A DNA stretch of 64,000 bases from Chitinophaga filiformis (GCF_023100805.1 NZ_CP095855.1:1901001-1965000), one strand, 5' to 3'. Numbered from the stretch's first letter, positions 52,544 to 62,990 are shown. A program made the numbers and translations. The notes: generated by a model not told the origin, from the letters alone.

Positions 52544-52574
52544 CAGGGCCTCTCTAAAAAAATGTTTAAAACAT

Positions 52575-52605
52575 TTTGTTATTAACATGGAGAAATGTAC
52601 CTTTG
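52575..52605 (+). promoter_or_regulatory. rpsL-rpsG promoter
   Basis: TTTG at 52575-52578 and TACCTTTG at 52598-52605, separated by 19 bases, match the Bacteroidetes vegetative promoter fully. Transcription should start a few bases later, giving a leader of about 60 bases before rpsL at 52675. Confidence 0.85.
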
Positions 52606-52674
52606 CCCTCCCAAATTCCCATTCTGGGTGATTTGGATGTCATTGTAAACCGACAGAAAAAAAACTTAGGTAGA

Positions 52675-53055
52675 ATGCCTACTATACAACAATTAGTAAG
52701 AAAAGGAAGAGAAATTATCCGGGCTAAATCCAAGTCCAGGGCTTTAGATAGCTGTCCTCAGCGTCGTGGTGTTTGTACACGTGTGTACACAACCACTCCT
52801 AAAAAGCCTAACTCTGCGCTGCGCAAGGTTGCAAAGGTGCGTTTGACCAATAAAGTAGAGGTGATCGCTTACATCCCTGGTGAAGGACATAACCTGCAGG
52901 AACACTCCATCGTGCTGATCCGTGGTGGTAGGGTAAAAGATCTGCCAGGTGTTCGTTACCACATCGTACGTGGTTCCCTGGATACTGCTGGTGTGAAAGA
53001 TAGAAAGCAGAGCCGTTCCAAGTATGGTACCAAAAAGGAAAAGGCTAAGAAATAA
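52675..53055 (+). CDS. rpsL: 30S ribosomal protein S12 (uS12)
   Basis: 126 residues from ATG 52675 ([12 protein letters not shown]), the normal S12 start; the open frame continues upstream to 52576 but that part covers the promoter. [18 protein letters not shown] includes the decoding-site lysines (Lys43-Lys44), unsubstituted, so no streptomycin-type change is visible there. [10 protein letters not shown] and [14 protein letters not shown] are standard. Followed by rpsG after 34 bases. Confidence 0.98.
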   Translation: MPTIQQLVRKGREIIRAKSKSRALDSCPQRRGVCTRVYTTTPKKPNSALRKVAKVRLTNKVEVIAYIPGEGHNLQEHSIVLIRGGRVKDLPGVRYHIVRGSLDTAGVKDRKQSRSKYGTKKEKAKK

Positions 53056-53089
53056 TACATTTTACAAATAGTTGAAATTTTTCAGATAA

Positions 53090-53557
53090 ATGAGAAAGCA
53101 AGCCGCAAAAAAGATGCCTTTGGCTCCAGATCCGCGCTTTAACGACAAACTGGTTACCAGGTTTGTTAACAACGTGATGGAACAAGGCAAAAAGAGCATT
53201 GCCTATAGAATATTTTATGATTCTATTGACAGAGTAAGCCAGATCACCGGTGATAACGGTTACGAGGTTTGGAAAAAAGCTCTGGCAAACGTAACTCCTT
53301 CTGTAGAAGTTAGAAGCCGTCGTATTGGTGGTGCTACCTTCCAGATCCCTTCTGAGGTTCGTCCTGACAGAAAGATCTCCCTGTGTATGAAATGGTTAAT
53401 CCGTTACGCTGGTGAAAGGAATGGTAAGAGCATGGCTGAGAAACTGGCTAACGAAATCGTAGCTGCAAGCAAAGGTGAAGGTGCTGCTTTCAAGAAGAAA
53501 GAAGATACTCACCGTATGGCTGAAGCTAACAAGGCATTCTCCCACTTCAGGATCTAA
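53090..53557 (+). CDS. rpsG: 30S ribosomal protein S7 (uS7)
   Basis: 155 residues. MRKQAAKKMPLAPDPRFND begins it; VTRFVNNVMEQGKKSIAYRI and NVTPSVEVRSRRIGGATFQI are conserved S7 blocks, ending EANKAFSHFRI. It nucleates 30S head assembly. In most bacteria fusA would follow directly; here a terminator and a 5.6-kb minus-strand cluster come first. Confidence 0.98.
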   Translation: MRKQAAKKMPLAPDPRFNDKLVTRFVNNVMEQGKKSIAYRIFYDSIDRVSQITGDNGYEVWKKALANVTPSVEVRSRRIGGATFQIPSEVRPDRKISLCMKWLIRYAGERNGKSMAEKLANEIVAASKGEGAAFKKKEDTHRMAEANKAFSHFRI

Positions 53558-53602
53558 AATCTACTACCGCTTAAGGTAGATGGTTTATAAAGATATAAGG
53601 GA

Positions 53603-53642
53603 AACATCCTCCGGGCTATACCGGGGGATGTTCTCTTTTTTT
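53603..53642 (+). terminator. intrinsic terminator of rpsL-rpsG
   Basis: AACATCCTCCGG and CCGGGGGATGTT pair around a 6-base loop, followed by CTCTTTTTTT. It confirms that the operon ends after rpsG. Confidence 0.88.
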
Positions 53643-53664
53643 GTGCCCGGTAGGTACCGCTTGT

Positions 53665-53703
53665 AAATAAAAACGGCCGGACAACTTATCGTCATCCAGC
53701 CGC
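53665..53703 (-). terminator. intrinsic terminator of the collagen-like gene cluster
   Basis: On the minus strand GCGGCTGGATGAC pairs with GTTGTCCGGCCGT (some G-T pairs) and is followed by TTTTATTT. It lies 23 bases after the collagen-like gene. Confidence 0.7.
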
Positions 53704-53726
53704 TTCTGGGATTTAGAATTACAGGT

Positions 53727-56700
53727 TTATCTGACGTTAACCAATACCTTGATCTTACCGGCGCCTTCCCCATTAAAATTTTCCAGGGCCTTTCCGATTA
53801 CCTGACCCGGTTTAACCTTATCCAGGTCTGCTTTCATGGCATGTCCGGCTTTGCCGGAGGTTACCAGCAGATCGCCCCGGCGGATAGGGCCGTTCTCACC
53901 ACATACCTTTGTAGGTATCACACCTATAACGCCCATAGGCACCTTGCCGTCAAGGTCACTGTCGATATCTTCTTCCGTTAATAATACACCCGGCTTGGTG
54001 GCATATACGCCTGCCACCAGTGTGGAATATGGTTTGGAAGACAGTTCAACGGTCCTGTCGGCATCCTCCGCTATCACCAGCACGTCGCCGGCACTATAAG
54101 CCTGTACATTGCCTGTCACATCGAACGCTTCTGCCACGTCTGCACCACTGTTCTGCGTACCGCCGTTGAAGAAGCCCCTGCCTGCTTTATTGATACGGGC
54201 CACATTGACACTGCTGCTCTGGAATACGGCAATGTTGCCTGAAGGTCCCTGGTGGTTGATCAGCTGTGTGGCGCCTGTACCTGTAGTGGTAATATGCACT
54301 ACGGGCTGGGAGTTGGCATTATTGAAATTGGCAAAGCGACCCGCTTTACCCGTTCCGAAATTGGGTATAAAGCCGGAAATGGCGTTACCAGATCCGTCGC
54401 AGCTGGCTTCTACACCGTCTCCGGTACCGCCGGCATTAGCCGTGATGCCATTTCCGGTACCTTCCGTCAGCGCCACGATCGCGGGACCATTACCCGCAGG
54501 ATTAGATGAATAGAACAACCCTGCATAACCGCCCGTGCCGGAAGACTGGCCATAGATGCCCGCGGTACCGAAGTTGGCAAACATCGAATTCACCTCGCCT
54601 TTTATTGCAGGAGATGTTCCCGTGGTTCTGTCCACTTTGAAGCTACCGGCTGTACCGTTACCCACGGTTTTTACCGTGATCACTTCATTGTTGTTATTTT
54701 CATTAAAGATCTCGAACCTGCCTGCTCTGCCAGTGGCGAATGTAGGTACCCAGGCGTACAGTGCATTGCCTGCACCATCGATGTTGGTTTCCACACCATT
54801 ACCATCTTTTCCGGCGTTGGCAGTGATGGCATTGCCATTACCATCAGTCAGCGATATGAGGGCTGCGCCATTACCTGAGGGATTGGAGGCGTAAAAGAGC
54901 CCTGCGCGGCCACCAGTGCCCGATGAAACGCCGAAAACACCCGCTGCGCCAAAATTGCCGAAGATGGTATTGACCTCTGCTCTTACGGCTGCCCCGACGC
55001 TGTTGGTATTATCCAGGAAGAAAGAACTGGCGTTGCCAAGTGTATTGTCAGGAATATTACCATTGCTGTTGCTTACTACTTCCAGGATGTTTGCGTCTAT
55101 ATTGGTCTGATTGAAGTTTTCAAATCTGCCGGCCCTGCCGGTGCTTCCACCAATGCCTACCTGTCCGTATACGCCTATGCCGGTATTACTTGTGTTGGTG
55201 GCAACAAAACCTCTTACGCCATAACCTCCGCCGTCATTACGTCCTACAACTGCACCTGCAATATCGGAGGTGGTACGACCTACAACAGCCTCGCCTCCGC
55301 CATTATTGTCGCCAACAACGCCGGCAGAGGTCTGGGCGCTGGTAATGCCGTGTACACCGAAACCACCGCTGGTGCTGCTACGCACACCGGCGCCATTGCC
55401 TGTTGTAGTTACATTGACCACAACGCCATTACCTACTGTTGAGACACTTAATGCATTATTGTTATTTGAATTGTTGAAAATCGAAATGCTGGCGGGAATA
55501 CCATTGTTGGATGTGGCAGTTAAGCCTGTTCCGGTATTGCTATTGGCATAAACGCCGGTGCCATTAGCAGATGCATTGCCATATACACCCAGGCCGTTTG
55601 GCGTTACGCCGTATACGCCCCAACCGGAGCCGTTCTGTGAGCCATATACACCAATACCAAGACCTCCTGTACCATTGTTGATCCCTCTTACAGCAGAAGA
55701 AAATCCACCGGGAGAGGTGCTGTTTACCAGTCCGCGTACGGCGCTGATATTGCTGGTGGTGGTATTATTGGCGCCTTCAATGGAAGTGCCGTCCCCGTCG
55801 TTGGTAATGGAAAACAGGGTAGCCCCATTATTTTCGGTGGTAACGTATGGCAGTGTGAAGCCACCCCCGCCCAATGGAGCGGGCGCCCAGTTCGCACCAT
55901 CGTATTTCAGTACCTGGCCGGCAGCGGGTGCAGCATTGGAAACAGGAATATTCTGTAAACGGATTACGTTAGGATTAGGATAAGTACCACCAAGATCTCC
56001 CCCGGCCGGTCCGTTTGGTGGGAGTGAGGTGGGGATTACACCAGCGGCCAGTTTAGCCAGGGTGATAGCACCATTGGCGACTATCGGGTTAGGATAATTA
56101 CCACTCAGATCGCCACCGGCGGCAATGCCGTTGATATCGCCAGCAGGCCCAGCCGGGCCAACGGGGCCCGCGGGTCCAACAGGGCCGGCAGGACCAACCG
56201 GACCAATGGGGCCAATAGGACCAACAGGTCCAGCTGGACCTGCAGGTCCGGCAGCGCCCGGTGTACCCGCAGGCCCAACAGGTCCTATAGGACCGACAGG
56301 ACCAGCGGGACCGGCAACTCCGGGATCACCTTGTGCACCAGCAGGACCGACCGGACCGATGGGGCCGATAGGGCCGATGGGACCAACCGGACCGGGAACA
56401 CCTGCAGGGCCAGCGGGTCCAACCGGACCAATAGCTCCAGCCGGACCAACCGGTCCGACGGGACCGCCAGGACCGGGATTACCCTGTGCGCCTGCAGGTC
56501 CCGCAGGACCGATAGGTCCAACAGGCCCAGTGGGACCAGGAACGCCGGCAGGTCCGGCTGCACCGGCAGGGCCGGCCGGTCCCTGAGGGCCAGCAGGACC
56601 CTGGGGGCCCGCCGGGCCGGGATTGCCATTGGCGGCGTATAGCGCATAAGGAACGCTCATTAAAGCTGAGGTGCCTAAGGCTACAAAGCCGCTGCCGGTA

Positions 56701-57023
56701 TTCACTTCCACTTTCAGATATTGATTGGCATTCGCCCAGGGCACCCCCGCAAAAGTGCCGGTAGTGGCATTCCCTTTACCAATCTGAAGGTTGAACAAGC
56801 CCAGCGCGCTGGTAGTTGCCTCATGGGTTTCTTCATATTGAACAGGCCCGGCTGCAGAACCGCCCAGGATGGAAAAACGCACGGTAATTTCCTTATTGGC
56901 AACCAGCGTACCGTTCGGGTTACGGACCACCGCCTGGTAATTTGTACCTGAAAGCCCGTTCTGGGCATAGGTACTATAGCAGGTAGCAGCCAGGAATATC
57001 AGTAGGAGATATAATTTCTTCAT
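53727..57023 (-). CDS. large exported collagen-like protein with tail-fibre-like repeats
   Basis: 1098 residues. Signal peptide (1-20); an N-terminal beta domain ([20 protein letters not shown], ending [10 protein letters not shown] at 132); 55 unbroken Gly-x-y triplets at residues 133-297, mostly GPA, GPV and GPI; a linker with [13 protein letters not shown] and [13 protein letters not shown]; then long Gly/Asn/Thr-rich beta repeats ([19 protein letters not shown] types) and a C-terminal domain with [46 protein letters not shown]. The plan resembles trimeric fibre proteins with phage-tail-like tips. No T9SS sorting domain is evident at its end. Role probably at the cell surface. Confidence 0.9.
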   Translation of the reverse strand: MKKLYLLLIFLAATCYSTYAQNGLSGTNYQAVVRNPNGTLVANKEITVRFSILGGSAAGPVQYEETHEATTSALGLFNLQIGKGNATTGTFAGVPWANANQYLKVEVNTGSGFVALGTSALMSVPYALYAANGNPGPAGPQGPAGPQGPAGPAGAAGPAGVPGPTGPVGPIGPAGPAGAQGNPGPGGPVGPVGPAGAIGPVGPAGPAGVPGPVGPIGPIGPIGPVGPAGAQGDPGVAGPAGPVGPIGPVGPAGTPGAAGPAGPAGPVGPIGPIGPVGPAGPVGPAGPVGPAGPAGDINGIAAGGDLSGNYPNPIVANGAITLAKLAAGVIPTSLPPNGPAGGDLGGTYPNPNVIRLQNIPVSNAAPAAGQVLKYDGANWAPAPLGGGGFTLPYVTTENNGATLFSITNDGDGTSIEGANNTTTSNISAVRGLVNSTSPGGFSSAVRGINNGTGGLGIGVYGSQNGSGWGVYGVTPNGLGVYGNASANGTGVYANSNTGTGLTATSNNGIPASISIFNNSNNNNALSVSTVGNGVVVNVTTTGNGAGVRSSTSGGFGVHGITSAQTSAGVVGDNNGGGEAVVGRTTSDIAGAVVGRNDGGGYGVRGFVATNTSNTGIGVYGQVGIGGSTGRAGRFENFNQTNIDANILEVVSNSNGNIPDNTLGNASSFFLDNTNSVGAAVRAEVNTIFGNFGAAGVFGVSSGTGGRAGLFYASNPSGNGAALISLTDGNGNAITANAGKDGNGVETNIDGAGNALYAWVPTFATGRAGRFEIFNENNNNEVITVKTVGNGTAGSFKVDRTTGTSPAIKGEVNSMFANFGTAGIYGQSSGTGGYAGLFYSSNPAGNGPAIVALTEGTGNGITANAGGTGDGVEASCDGSGNAISGFIPNFGTGKAGRFANFNNANSQPVVHITTTGTGATQLINHQGPSGNIAVFQSSSVNVARINKAGRGFFNGGTQNSGADVAEAFDVTGNVQAYSAGDVLVIAEDADRTVELSSKPYSTLVAGVYATKPGVLLTEEDIDSDLDGKVPMGVIGVIPTKVCGENGPIRRGDLLVTSGKAGHAMKADLDKVKPGQVIGKALENFNGEGAGKIKVLVNVR

Positions 57024-57053
57024 GACAATGTGTTTTGTATGCTTACAAGGGGG

Positions 57054-57530
57054 TTATTGTTTTTTTCGTTCGAAAGATCTGTTAACGGGGGCGGCGTTCG
57101 GAGCGGCCGTTTTCGCAGGCTTGGTAAGGGCAGGAGCTGCAGTTTTTAAGGGACCGCTGCTTTTCTCTGATTCACTGCCCTGTGTGGGGGGCATTTGAGG
57201 CGCCGGTAAGCTGGTCTCCCTGGACTTTATCGTTTTTACGGCCTCTGCAGCGCTGATATCTGAGGCATTTTTGCCAATAGCCGCGCTGTTAGCCTTTAAC
57301 GTACCTGCACCGCCCTTGCGGACATTTTGCTGGGGGCGGTAGTTTGTGAAGATCTGTTCCCGGGTGGTACGGGGATCTTTTGTTTGCGGAGCCTGTTTAC
57401 TTTCTTTCTCCTGCAAGGCAGACAGGTCCTTCTGGAAGGAAGGGAACAATATATCCCTGGTACGCTGCTGTGCCTGGGAGATGCCAAGACCAGAGAAGAG
57501 CAGCATGAACAATAGCGTGTATGGTTTCAT
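57054..57530 (-). CDS. exported low-complexity basic protein
   Basis: 158 residues with a signal peptide (MKPYTLLFMLLFSGLGISQA). The mature part is rich in Lys, Ala, Pro, Ser and Gln (REQIFTNYRPQQNVRKGGAG; APALTKPAKTAAPNAAPVNR) and probably disordered. Not recognised. It sits between the PorV-like gene (38 bases) and the collagen-like gene (30 bases), so it likely serves that system. Confidence 0.8.
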   Translation of the reverse strand: MKPYTLLFMLLFSGLGISQAQQRTRDILFPSFQKDLSALQEKESKQAPQTKDPRTTREQIFTNYRPQQNVRKGGAGTLKANSAAIGKNASDISAAEAVKTIKSRETSLPAPQMPPTQGSESEKSSGPLKTAAPALTKPAKTAAPNAAPVNRSFERKKQ

Positions 57531-57568
57531 ATGTTGGAGTTGATAAATAAGCGTGATGAATATGGGTG

Positions 57569-58747
57569 TTATTGACGGGCTCCTGCACCGATATGGTAGG
57601 CCACTGAAAATTTGAGGGTCCTTCTCTGATAGAGACTATTAGCCGTAGGCATGATATAGGCCATGTCCACGGAAACGCCTTTGATACAGGTGCCGACGCC
57701 AGCGGAGAAATGCTGCCTGTAGCCTTTTTGCGGATGTTCATAGAAGTAGCCGGTCCGTATAAATAGCTGGTGCTGGTAAGTATATTCCATTCCCGCAGCT
57801 ATTGTAAACTCGCGCAGCTCTTCCTGGAAACCGCCGGGAGCATCCCAGAAAGAGGTAAACAGGGAGGCTGTCATACTACGGTTAGGATCTTTTCCATCCA
57901 GTATTTCCCCGGTGGGCTCGCCATTTGCGTCCAGCTTATATGTAGGAGGAGTGGGTATGAGCAGCTTATTGACATCCGCCAGAACGGTGAACTGATGCTC
58001 GACGGTATTGACAAATGAATAACCGCCACCGACACGCAGGTTAGCAGGAAGAAAAGCCTTACGATCATTGTCATCGGTATAATTCAGTTTAGAACCGATG
58101 TTGGTAAAGGCAATTCCCCAACAGTAGCGGTTACCGGCGGGATCGTTCCTGACATAGTTCTGAGAGTAGAAGCCAATATCGCCCGCAACTGCGCCGGCGG
58201 GTTTTTGCTGCAGGCCGTTATAACTACCCTGGCCAAGATCACTGCGGATGTAACGGAGGGAGATGGCCAGCGAATAGCGTGCACCCAGTTTGCGGGCGTA
58301 GCTTGCATCGATGGCATATTCTCTCGGTTTGTAACGCTGCAGTTCTGTACCGTTCTCATCCCGGAAGATGAGTGTTCCATTGGTAAAGTAGCGCATGGAT
58401 ACGCCTACGCCTTCCGTGTTATTATTGAAATTCTTAAAGGCTGCGAGGTAGCCCATATTGGTGCGTTGATCGCTGTTGTTGAGGTCCCACATCCAGGGGG
58501 AATAGGAAGCACTGACACCCCAGTCGCCGGCGAAGACGATCTTGGCAGCATTCCCGAACAGGGAGTTTGCGTCTGCCTCCAGTCCGGTCATGGCATCGCC
58601 GGTGCCGCTACTACGGGCATCAGGGTTCACCATCAGGAAGGCGGCTCCTGTATTGATCGTCTTGATCCCTTTTGTCTGTGCTGTTACCTGGTAGCCATAG
58701 AGCAGCAGTCCTGAGGCACATAACCATATGACAGATTTTTTGATCAT
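57569..58747 (-). CDS. porV: PorV/LptO-like type IX secretion outer membrane protein
   Basis: 392 residues. A signal peptide ends near QA (residue 24), and INTGAAFLMVNPDARSSGTGDAMTG is the PorV start, in which a PDARxxGxGDA motif opens a FadL-like barrel. Further blocks GVSASYSPWMWDL, GVGVSMRYFTNGTLIF and YTYQHQLFIRTGYFYEHPQKG match the family. PorV carries T9SS cargo from the translocon to the attachment complex. It may be a paralog dedicated to the neighbouring cargo rather than the housekeeping copy. Confidence 0.88.
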   Translation of the reverse strand: MIKKSVIWLCASGLLLYGYQVTAQTKGIKTINTGAAFLMVNPDARSSGTGDAMTGLEADANSLFGNAAKIVFAGDWGVSASYSPWMWDLNNSDQRTNMGYLAAFKNFNNNTEGVGVSMRYFTNGTLIFRDENGTELQRYKPREYAIDASYARKLGARYSLAISLRYIRSDLGQGSYNGLQQKPAGAVAGDIGFYSQNYVRNDPAGNRYCWGIAFTNIGSKLNYTDDNDRKAFLPANLRVGGGYSFVNTVEHQFTVLADVNKLLIPTPPTYKLDANGEPTGEILDGKDPNRSMTASLFTSFWDAPGGFQEELREFTIAAGMEYTYQHQLFIRTGYFYEHPQKGYRQHFSAGVGTCIKGVSVDMAYIMPTANSLYQRRTLKFSVAYHIGAGARQ

Positions 58748-58766
58748 GGTCGTTGTTTTTGAGAGG

Positions 58767-59270
58767 TTATTGTATCACCAGTTTTTCCTGGAACATATGT
58801 CCGCCTGCTTTCAGGATAACGGTATAGACACCCGCAGCAAAGCTGTTGACAGGTAATGTAATAAGTACCCGGCCAGCGCCGTATGTACGGATCTCGTGGT
58901 GTACCAGCTGGCCGCCGCTATTTACGATGAGCAGTGCCACGGCATTGTTGGAGAGCAGGTCAAACTGGATCTTCAGGTTGGTAGATGCCGGGTTGGGGTA
59001 GATGAGCATGTTGACAACCAGTTCGGTACCAGCGGGAGCAGGGGGCAGTTCTTCCGGTTGCTGGAAGCCCTGGGTTAGCAGCAAGGGCCCTTTCTGAAGG
59101 GAGCTGACGGTTATTTCGCCAACGGTGTACTGGAAGATATAGTTACCGGAGGAGCCACCTCCGCCTGTACTGGCGTTTACCTGCCTGTTGAGTATGAGCT
59201 GGGCCCGGGCGGCCGGAACGCCGCCGGCAGCAAGACACAACAGCAGGAGTCGTTTGTAGATAGTCCGCAT
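58767..59270 (-). CDS. small T9SS type A sorting-domain protein
   Basis: 167 residues with a signal peptide (about 1-23). NYIFQYTVGEITVSSLQKGP then LLTQGFQQPEELP form a short domain common in small T9SS cargo; residues about 85-167 are a type A C-terminal sorting domain (IYPNPASTNLKIQF, SGGQLVHHEI, FAAGVYTVILKAGG). First gene of the cluster, 19 bases ahead of porV. Its own activity is unknown. Confidence 0.88.
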   Translation of the reverse strand: MRTIYKRLLLLCLAAGGVPAARAQLILNRQVNASTGGGGSSGNYIFQYTVGEITVSSLQKGPLLLTQGFQQPEELPPAPAGTELVVNMLIYPNPASTNLKIQFDLLSNNAVALLIVNSGGQLVHHEIRTYGAGRVLITLPVNSFAAGVYTVILKAGGHMFQEKLVIQ

Positions 59271-59513
59271 GAAGATATATTTGGGGGTGAATTAATGACA
59301 ACGGTAACAGCATCCCTGCATGACAATGACACAAAGCGTTTGGGGTATGGGGGCAGGACAATAGGTATGGAACTCAGGACATTAACAGTACACTATCATA
59401 TACAAATATGTTTTAAAGGTGAAAAAAAGGCAATAGGTAATTATTAGGCGGCGGAATTATTGTTAAAACCGGTAGAGGAAATTGGACAATTGGTTTTCAA
59501 GGAGATGTCAACC
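59271..59513. other. divergent intergenic region, 5' part
   Basis: No gene seen between the T9SS cargo gene (minus) and fusA (plus) over 417 bases. The 3' part holds two fusA promoter candidates; the promoter of the minus-strand cluster was not identified. Confidence 0.5.
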
Positions 59514-59545
59514 TGTGGCCAACTCGGTAAATTAGTGTAACTTTG
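59514..59545 (+). promoter_or_regulatory. distal fusA promoter candidate
   Basis: TAACTTTG at 59538-59545 is a full match to TAnnTTTG; TGTG at 59514-59517 is a weak -33 element 20 bases upstream. The fusA start is 143 bases later. Confidence 0.5.
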
Positions 59546-59616
59546 CGCCGTTAACGACGGGGGGAAATCCCCTTCTGTAAAGGAATTCTTAAATATCTAT
59601 CTGGTAAACTGCCAGG

Positions 59617-59648
59617 TTTTATTTATTGGTAAAAATCATTTACCTTTG
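59617..59648 (+). promoter_or_regulatory. proximal fusA promoter
   Basis: TACCTTTG at 59641-59648 with TTTT at 59617-59620 (20-base gap). The bases that follow, a C-run then CAAATT, closely match those after the rpsL promoter at 52598, suggesting shared control of start-site use. Confidence 0.7.
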
Positions 59649-59687
59649 CCCCCCAAATTGCATTAGTAATACAGTCATTTTAATATT

Positions 59688-61835
59688 ATGGCAGACTTAA
59701 AATTTCAAAGAAACTTTGGTATTGCGGCGCACATTGATGCGGGTAAAACCACTACCACAGAGCGTATCCTGTACTATACAGGTAAATCCCACAAGATTGG
59801 GGAGGTGCACGAAGGTGCTGCCACCATGGACTGGATGGCACAGGAGCAGGAGAGAGGTATTACCATTACATCTGCTGCTACTACCTGTTTCTGGAAATTC
59901 CCAACAACCCAGGGCAAGCTTCAGCCAGATACAAAAGAGTACAAATTCAACATCATTGACACTCCGGGTCACGTGGACTTTACTGTAGAGGTAGAGCGTT
60001 CCCTGCGTGTACTGGATGGTCTGGTAGCATTGTTCTGCGCTGTATCCGGTGTAGAACCACAGTCTGAGACCGTTTGGCGCCAGGCTAACCGTTACCGTGT
60101 ACCACGTATCGGTTTCGTGAACAAAATGGACCGTGCGGGTGCTGACTTCCTGAACGTGGTAAAACAGGTGAAGGATATGCTGGGTGCAAACCCTGTTCCC
60201 CTGATGCTCCCTATCGGTGCTGAAGATACTTTCAAAGGTGTGGTTGACCTGATCACCATGAAAGGTATTATCTGGGACGAAGAAGGTAAAGGTGCTACTT
60301 ACCAGGAAGTTGAGATTCCTGCTGACATGAAAGAAGAGGCAGAAGAGTGGAGAGCTAAACTGGTAGAGGCAGTTGCTGAATATGACGACACCCTGATGGA
60401 GAAATTCTTCGAAGATCCAAATTCAATCTCTGAAGTTGAGATCCACGAAGCTATCCGTAAGGCCACTATTGATATCGCTATCATTCCGATGCTCTGCGGT
60501 TCTTCCTTCAAGAACAAAGGTGTTCAGAAGATGCTGGATGCGGTTTGCCGTTACCTGCCTTCTCCGCTGGATATCGAAGCAGTAAAAGGTACCAATCCTG
60601 ATACTGGCGCTGAGATCTCCCGTAAACCAGATGCAAAAGAACCATTTGCTGCATTGGCGTTCAAGATCATGACCGATCCTTTCGTAGGTCGTCTGGCGTT
60701 CTTCCGGGCTTATTCCGGTCACCTGGATGCAGGTTCTTATGTACTGAACACCCGTACTGGTAAGAACGAGCGTATCAGCCGTATCATGCAGATGCACGCC
60801 AACAAGCAGAACCCTATCGATTTCATCGAAGCTGGTGATATCGGAGCGGCTGTAGGTTTTAAAGATATCAAGACAGGCGATACCCTGTGTAATGAAGATG
60901 CTCCGATCGTTCTGGAGTCTATGACTTTCCCAGAGCCGGTGATCCACATCGCTATCGAGCCAAAAACTCAGGCGGATATGGACAAGATGGGTATGGCTAT
61001 CGCGAAACTGGTAGAAGAAGATCCTACCCTGAAAGCAAAAACTGACGAAGAAACCGGCCAGACCGTATTGAGCGGTATGGGTGAGCTTCACCTGGAGATC
61101 ATCGTTGACCGTATGCGTCGCGAGTTCAAGGTGGAAGTTAACCAGGGTGCGCCTCAGGTTGCGTTCAAAGAAGCATTCACCGCTAAGGTTGAGCACCGTG
61201 AAGTGTACAAGAAACAGACTGGTGGTCGTGGTAAATTCGCTGACATCCAGGTTGAGATCGGACCTGCTGATCCGGAATGGCTGAAAGAGAACGACGGTAA
61301 GACTTTCCAGTTCATCAACGACATCTTCGGAGGTTCTATTCCGAAAGAGTTCGTTCCTCCTGTTCAGAAAGGTTTCGAAAGTGCAATGAACCAGGGTGTA
61401 CTGGCTGGCTATCCGCTGGACAACCTGAAGGTTCGTCTGTTCGACGGTTCCTTCCACCAGGTGGACTCTGATGCGGTATCTTTCGAGTTGTGCGCAAGAG
61501 CTGCTTTCCGTGAAGCTGGCCGTAAAGCTAAACCAGTTCTGCTGGAGCCGATCATGAAGGTAGAAGTACAGACTCCTGACCAGTACATGGGTGACGTAAC
61601 AGGTGACCTGAACCGTCGTCGTGGTATGCTGGAAGGTATGGAAATGAGAAACGGTGTACAGGTGATCAAAGCTAAAGTGCCACTGAAAGAAATGTTCGGT
61701 TACGTAACTCAGCTGCGTTCAATGTCATCTGGTCGTGCAACTTCCATCATGGAGTTCTCTCACTATTCACCTGCTCCAAACAGCATTGCTGAAGAGGAAA
61801 TAGCAAAAGTGAAAGGTAAAGTGAACGCTGACTAA
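59688..61835 (+). CDS. fusA: translation elongation factor G
   Basis: 715 residues. The GTPase domain has [19 protein letters not shown] (14-32), [20 protein letters not shown] and NKMDRAG; domain II-V blocks include [35 protein letters not shown] and [20 protein letters not shown], ending in the usual C-terminal region. It drives ribosomal translocation. It is separated from rpsL-rpsG by a minus-strand cluster, and the next plus-strand gene is not rpsJ. Confidence 0.98.
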   Translation: MADLKFQRNFGIAAHIDAGKTTTTERILYYTGKSHKIGEVHEGAATMDWMAQEQERGITITSAATTCFWKFPTTQGKLQPDTKEYKFNIIDTPGHVDFTVEVERSLRVLDGLVALFCAVSGVEPQSETVWRQANRYRVPRIGFVNKMDRAGADFLNVVKQVKDMLGANPVPLMLPIGAEDTFKGVVDLITMKGIIWDEEGKGATYQEVEIPADMKEEAEEWRAKLVEAVAEYDDTLMEKFFEDPNSISEVEIHEAIRKATIDIAIIPMLCGSSFKNKGVQKMLDAVCRYLPSPLDIEAVKGTNPDTGAEISRKPDAKEPFAALAFKIMTDPFVGRLAFFRAYSGHLDAGSYVLNTRTGKNERISRIMQMHANKQNPIDFIEAGDIGAAVGFKDIKTGDTLCNEDAPIVLESMTFPEPVIHIAIEPKTQADMDKMGMAIAKLVEEDPTLKAKTDEETGQTVLSGMGELHLEIIVDRMRREFKVEVNQGAPQVAFKEAFTAKVEHREVYKKQTGGRGKFADIQVEIGPADPEWLKENDGKTFQFINDIFGGSIPKEFVPPVQKGFESAMNQGVLAGYPLDNLKVRLFDGSFHQVDSDAVSFELCARAAFREAGRKAKPVLLEPIMKVEVQTPDQYMGDVTGDLNRRRGMLEGMEMRNGVQVIKAKVPLKEMFGYVTQLRSMSSGRATSIMEFSHYSPAPNSIAEEEIAKVKGKVNAD

Positions 61836-61865
61836 TTATTAGCAGATTCATATCAGAATTATAGA

Positions 61866-61901
61866 AAGAAGGGGTGCCTGAAGGCATCCCTTCTTCCGTT
61901 T
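61866..61901 (+). terminator. terminator of fusA
   Basis: AAGAAGGGGTGCC and GGCATCCCTTCTT pair around TGAA-type loop bases (one G-T pair), followed by CCGTTT. 30 bases after the stop. Confidence 0.72.
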
Positions 61902-62252
61902 ATGGCCGTTACTACGCCGCCGGATCGACAAGCAGGGGCTGATCTCAATTGGGCTCCAGAGGGAAAAAATGTAGCCATTGATGCCCGTTGATGGGGTGTT
62001 ATTCCTTACCTGTGTGCAATGCCATCATATCTACCGGCAGTTATGTTTTAAAATATTTGTGAGGTCTCTCTCTATACTGTTCATTTCCAATAGTTTTTAG
62101 TGCTGAAAATAGCTACGTGGCATCAAATTTGGTAAGCCCTTGATATCCCACTTATTTCAATAAGTAATTAAGCATCATGACTTAATGTATCAAGCTCTTA
62201 TGGACATCTATAATTTTCGATGGCAGCTATTTATCAAACTAAAAATCAGAAC
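61902..62252. other. intergenic region after fusA
   Basis: 351 bases with no gene seen. A TATAATTTTCG stretch near 62209 may be the promoter of the barrel gene. Confidence 0.45.
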
Positions 62253-62852
62253 ATGAAAAAATTTCGTCTATTAACCCTTGTGCTGACAGCGTCTTTATTT
62301 AGCACTGTTGCGATGGCACAGACACAACAAGGTAATCTTATGGTAGGGTCCGATATTACTGACCTGGGCTTTAATTTTCAGAAGGAGAGTACGATCTTTC
62401 ACTTCAACCTGAATCCCAAGCTGGCTTATTTCATCCAGGATGATCTTGCATTGGGGGGATATGTGAATTTCGGGCTTCAGACCACGGGCGGCAATGGAAC
62501 CAACGTGAATTATGGTATTGGGGCATTGGCCCGTTATTACATTCACGATGCGAATGTGCGTAAGCTGGAGTTTTCGAAGCGTGTACGTTTCTTTGGGGAG
62601 GCTAACGCTGGTTTTGGAGGCAGTAATCCTGCCAATGGGGCTTCTACGAATGGCGTACAGCTGGGCATTGGGCCGGGGCTGTCTTATTTTATTACGCCTA
62701 ATGTGGCGTTGGAGGGTTTATTAAAATATGAGGTGATCATAGGCGGGGGAAATTCGACGACGTCTCATCAGTTGAATCTGGGGCTGGGTTTCCAGATTTT
62801 CCTGCCCACGGCGCGGGCGCGGGCGATCATTCGTGAAGAAAGCGGCAAATAG
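62253..62852 (+). CDS. small outer membrane beta-barrel protein
   Basis: 199 residues from ATG 62253, where a signal peptide begins (MKKFRLLTLVLTASLFSTVAMAQ); an in-frame ATG at 62220 adds 11 residues. Alternating strands GNLMVGSDITDLGFNFQ, FHFNLNPKLAYFIQDDLALG, RVRFFGEANAGFGGSNPA, VALEGLLKYEVIIGGGNS and HQLNLGLGFQIFLP are typical of an 8-strand OmpA/OmpW-like barrel. The function is unknown. The gene lies just upstream of the small-peptide array. Confidence 0.88.
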   Translation: MKKFRLLTLVLTASLFSTVAMAQTQQGNLMVGSDITDLGFNFQKESTIFHFNLNPKLAYFIQDDLALGGYVNFGLQTTGGNGTNVNYGIGALARYYIHDANVRKLEFSKRVRFFGEANAGFGGSNPANGASTNGVQLGIGPGLSYFITPNVALEGLLKYEVIIGGGNSTTSHQLNLGLGFQIFLPTARARAIIREESGK

Positions 62853-62945
62853 CGGTGATGGAAGGGGCCAGTCTGCTATTGAACGGTTTGAATGAACTGC
62901 TTGATAATGAATGGAAATGAATGAAATGCAAATGATGGTCGCATT

Positions 62946-62953
62946 CTATCTTT
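62946..62953 (+). promoter_or_regulatory. possible -7 element of peptide unit 1 (TATCTTTA)
   Basis: Matches TAnnTTTA. It follows the shared AACTGCTTGATAATGAATG-type motif (62890-62920) by about 25 bases. In unit 2 the same position has TAGTTTTA (63263-63270). Unit 3 has only weaker TAACTTAG-like words. Confidence 0.35.
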
Positions 62954-62990
62954 ATAGGGTTCGCGGGGACGATGTTACTGCGGACTGGAG

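Noticed and set aside
56125..56586. Pro/Gly-rich plus-strand frame opposite the collagen repeats
   Set aside because: The Gly-Pro codons of the collagen triplets also read as Gly-Pro-rich on the other strand; the minus-strand gene has signal peptide, flanking domains and operon context.
60423..61457. 344-codon minus-strand frame inside fusA
   Set aside because: Antisense shadow of a highly expressed gene with biased codons; the product resembles nothing and fusA is certain.
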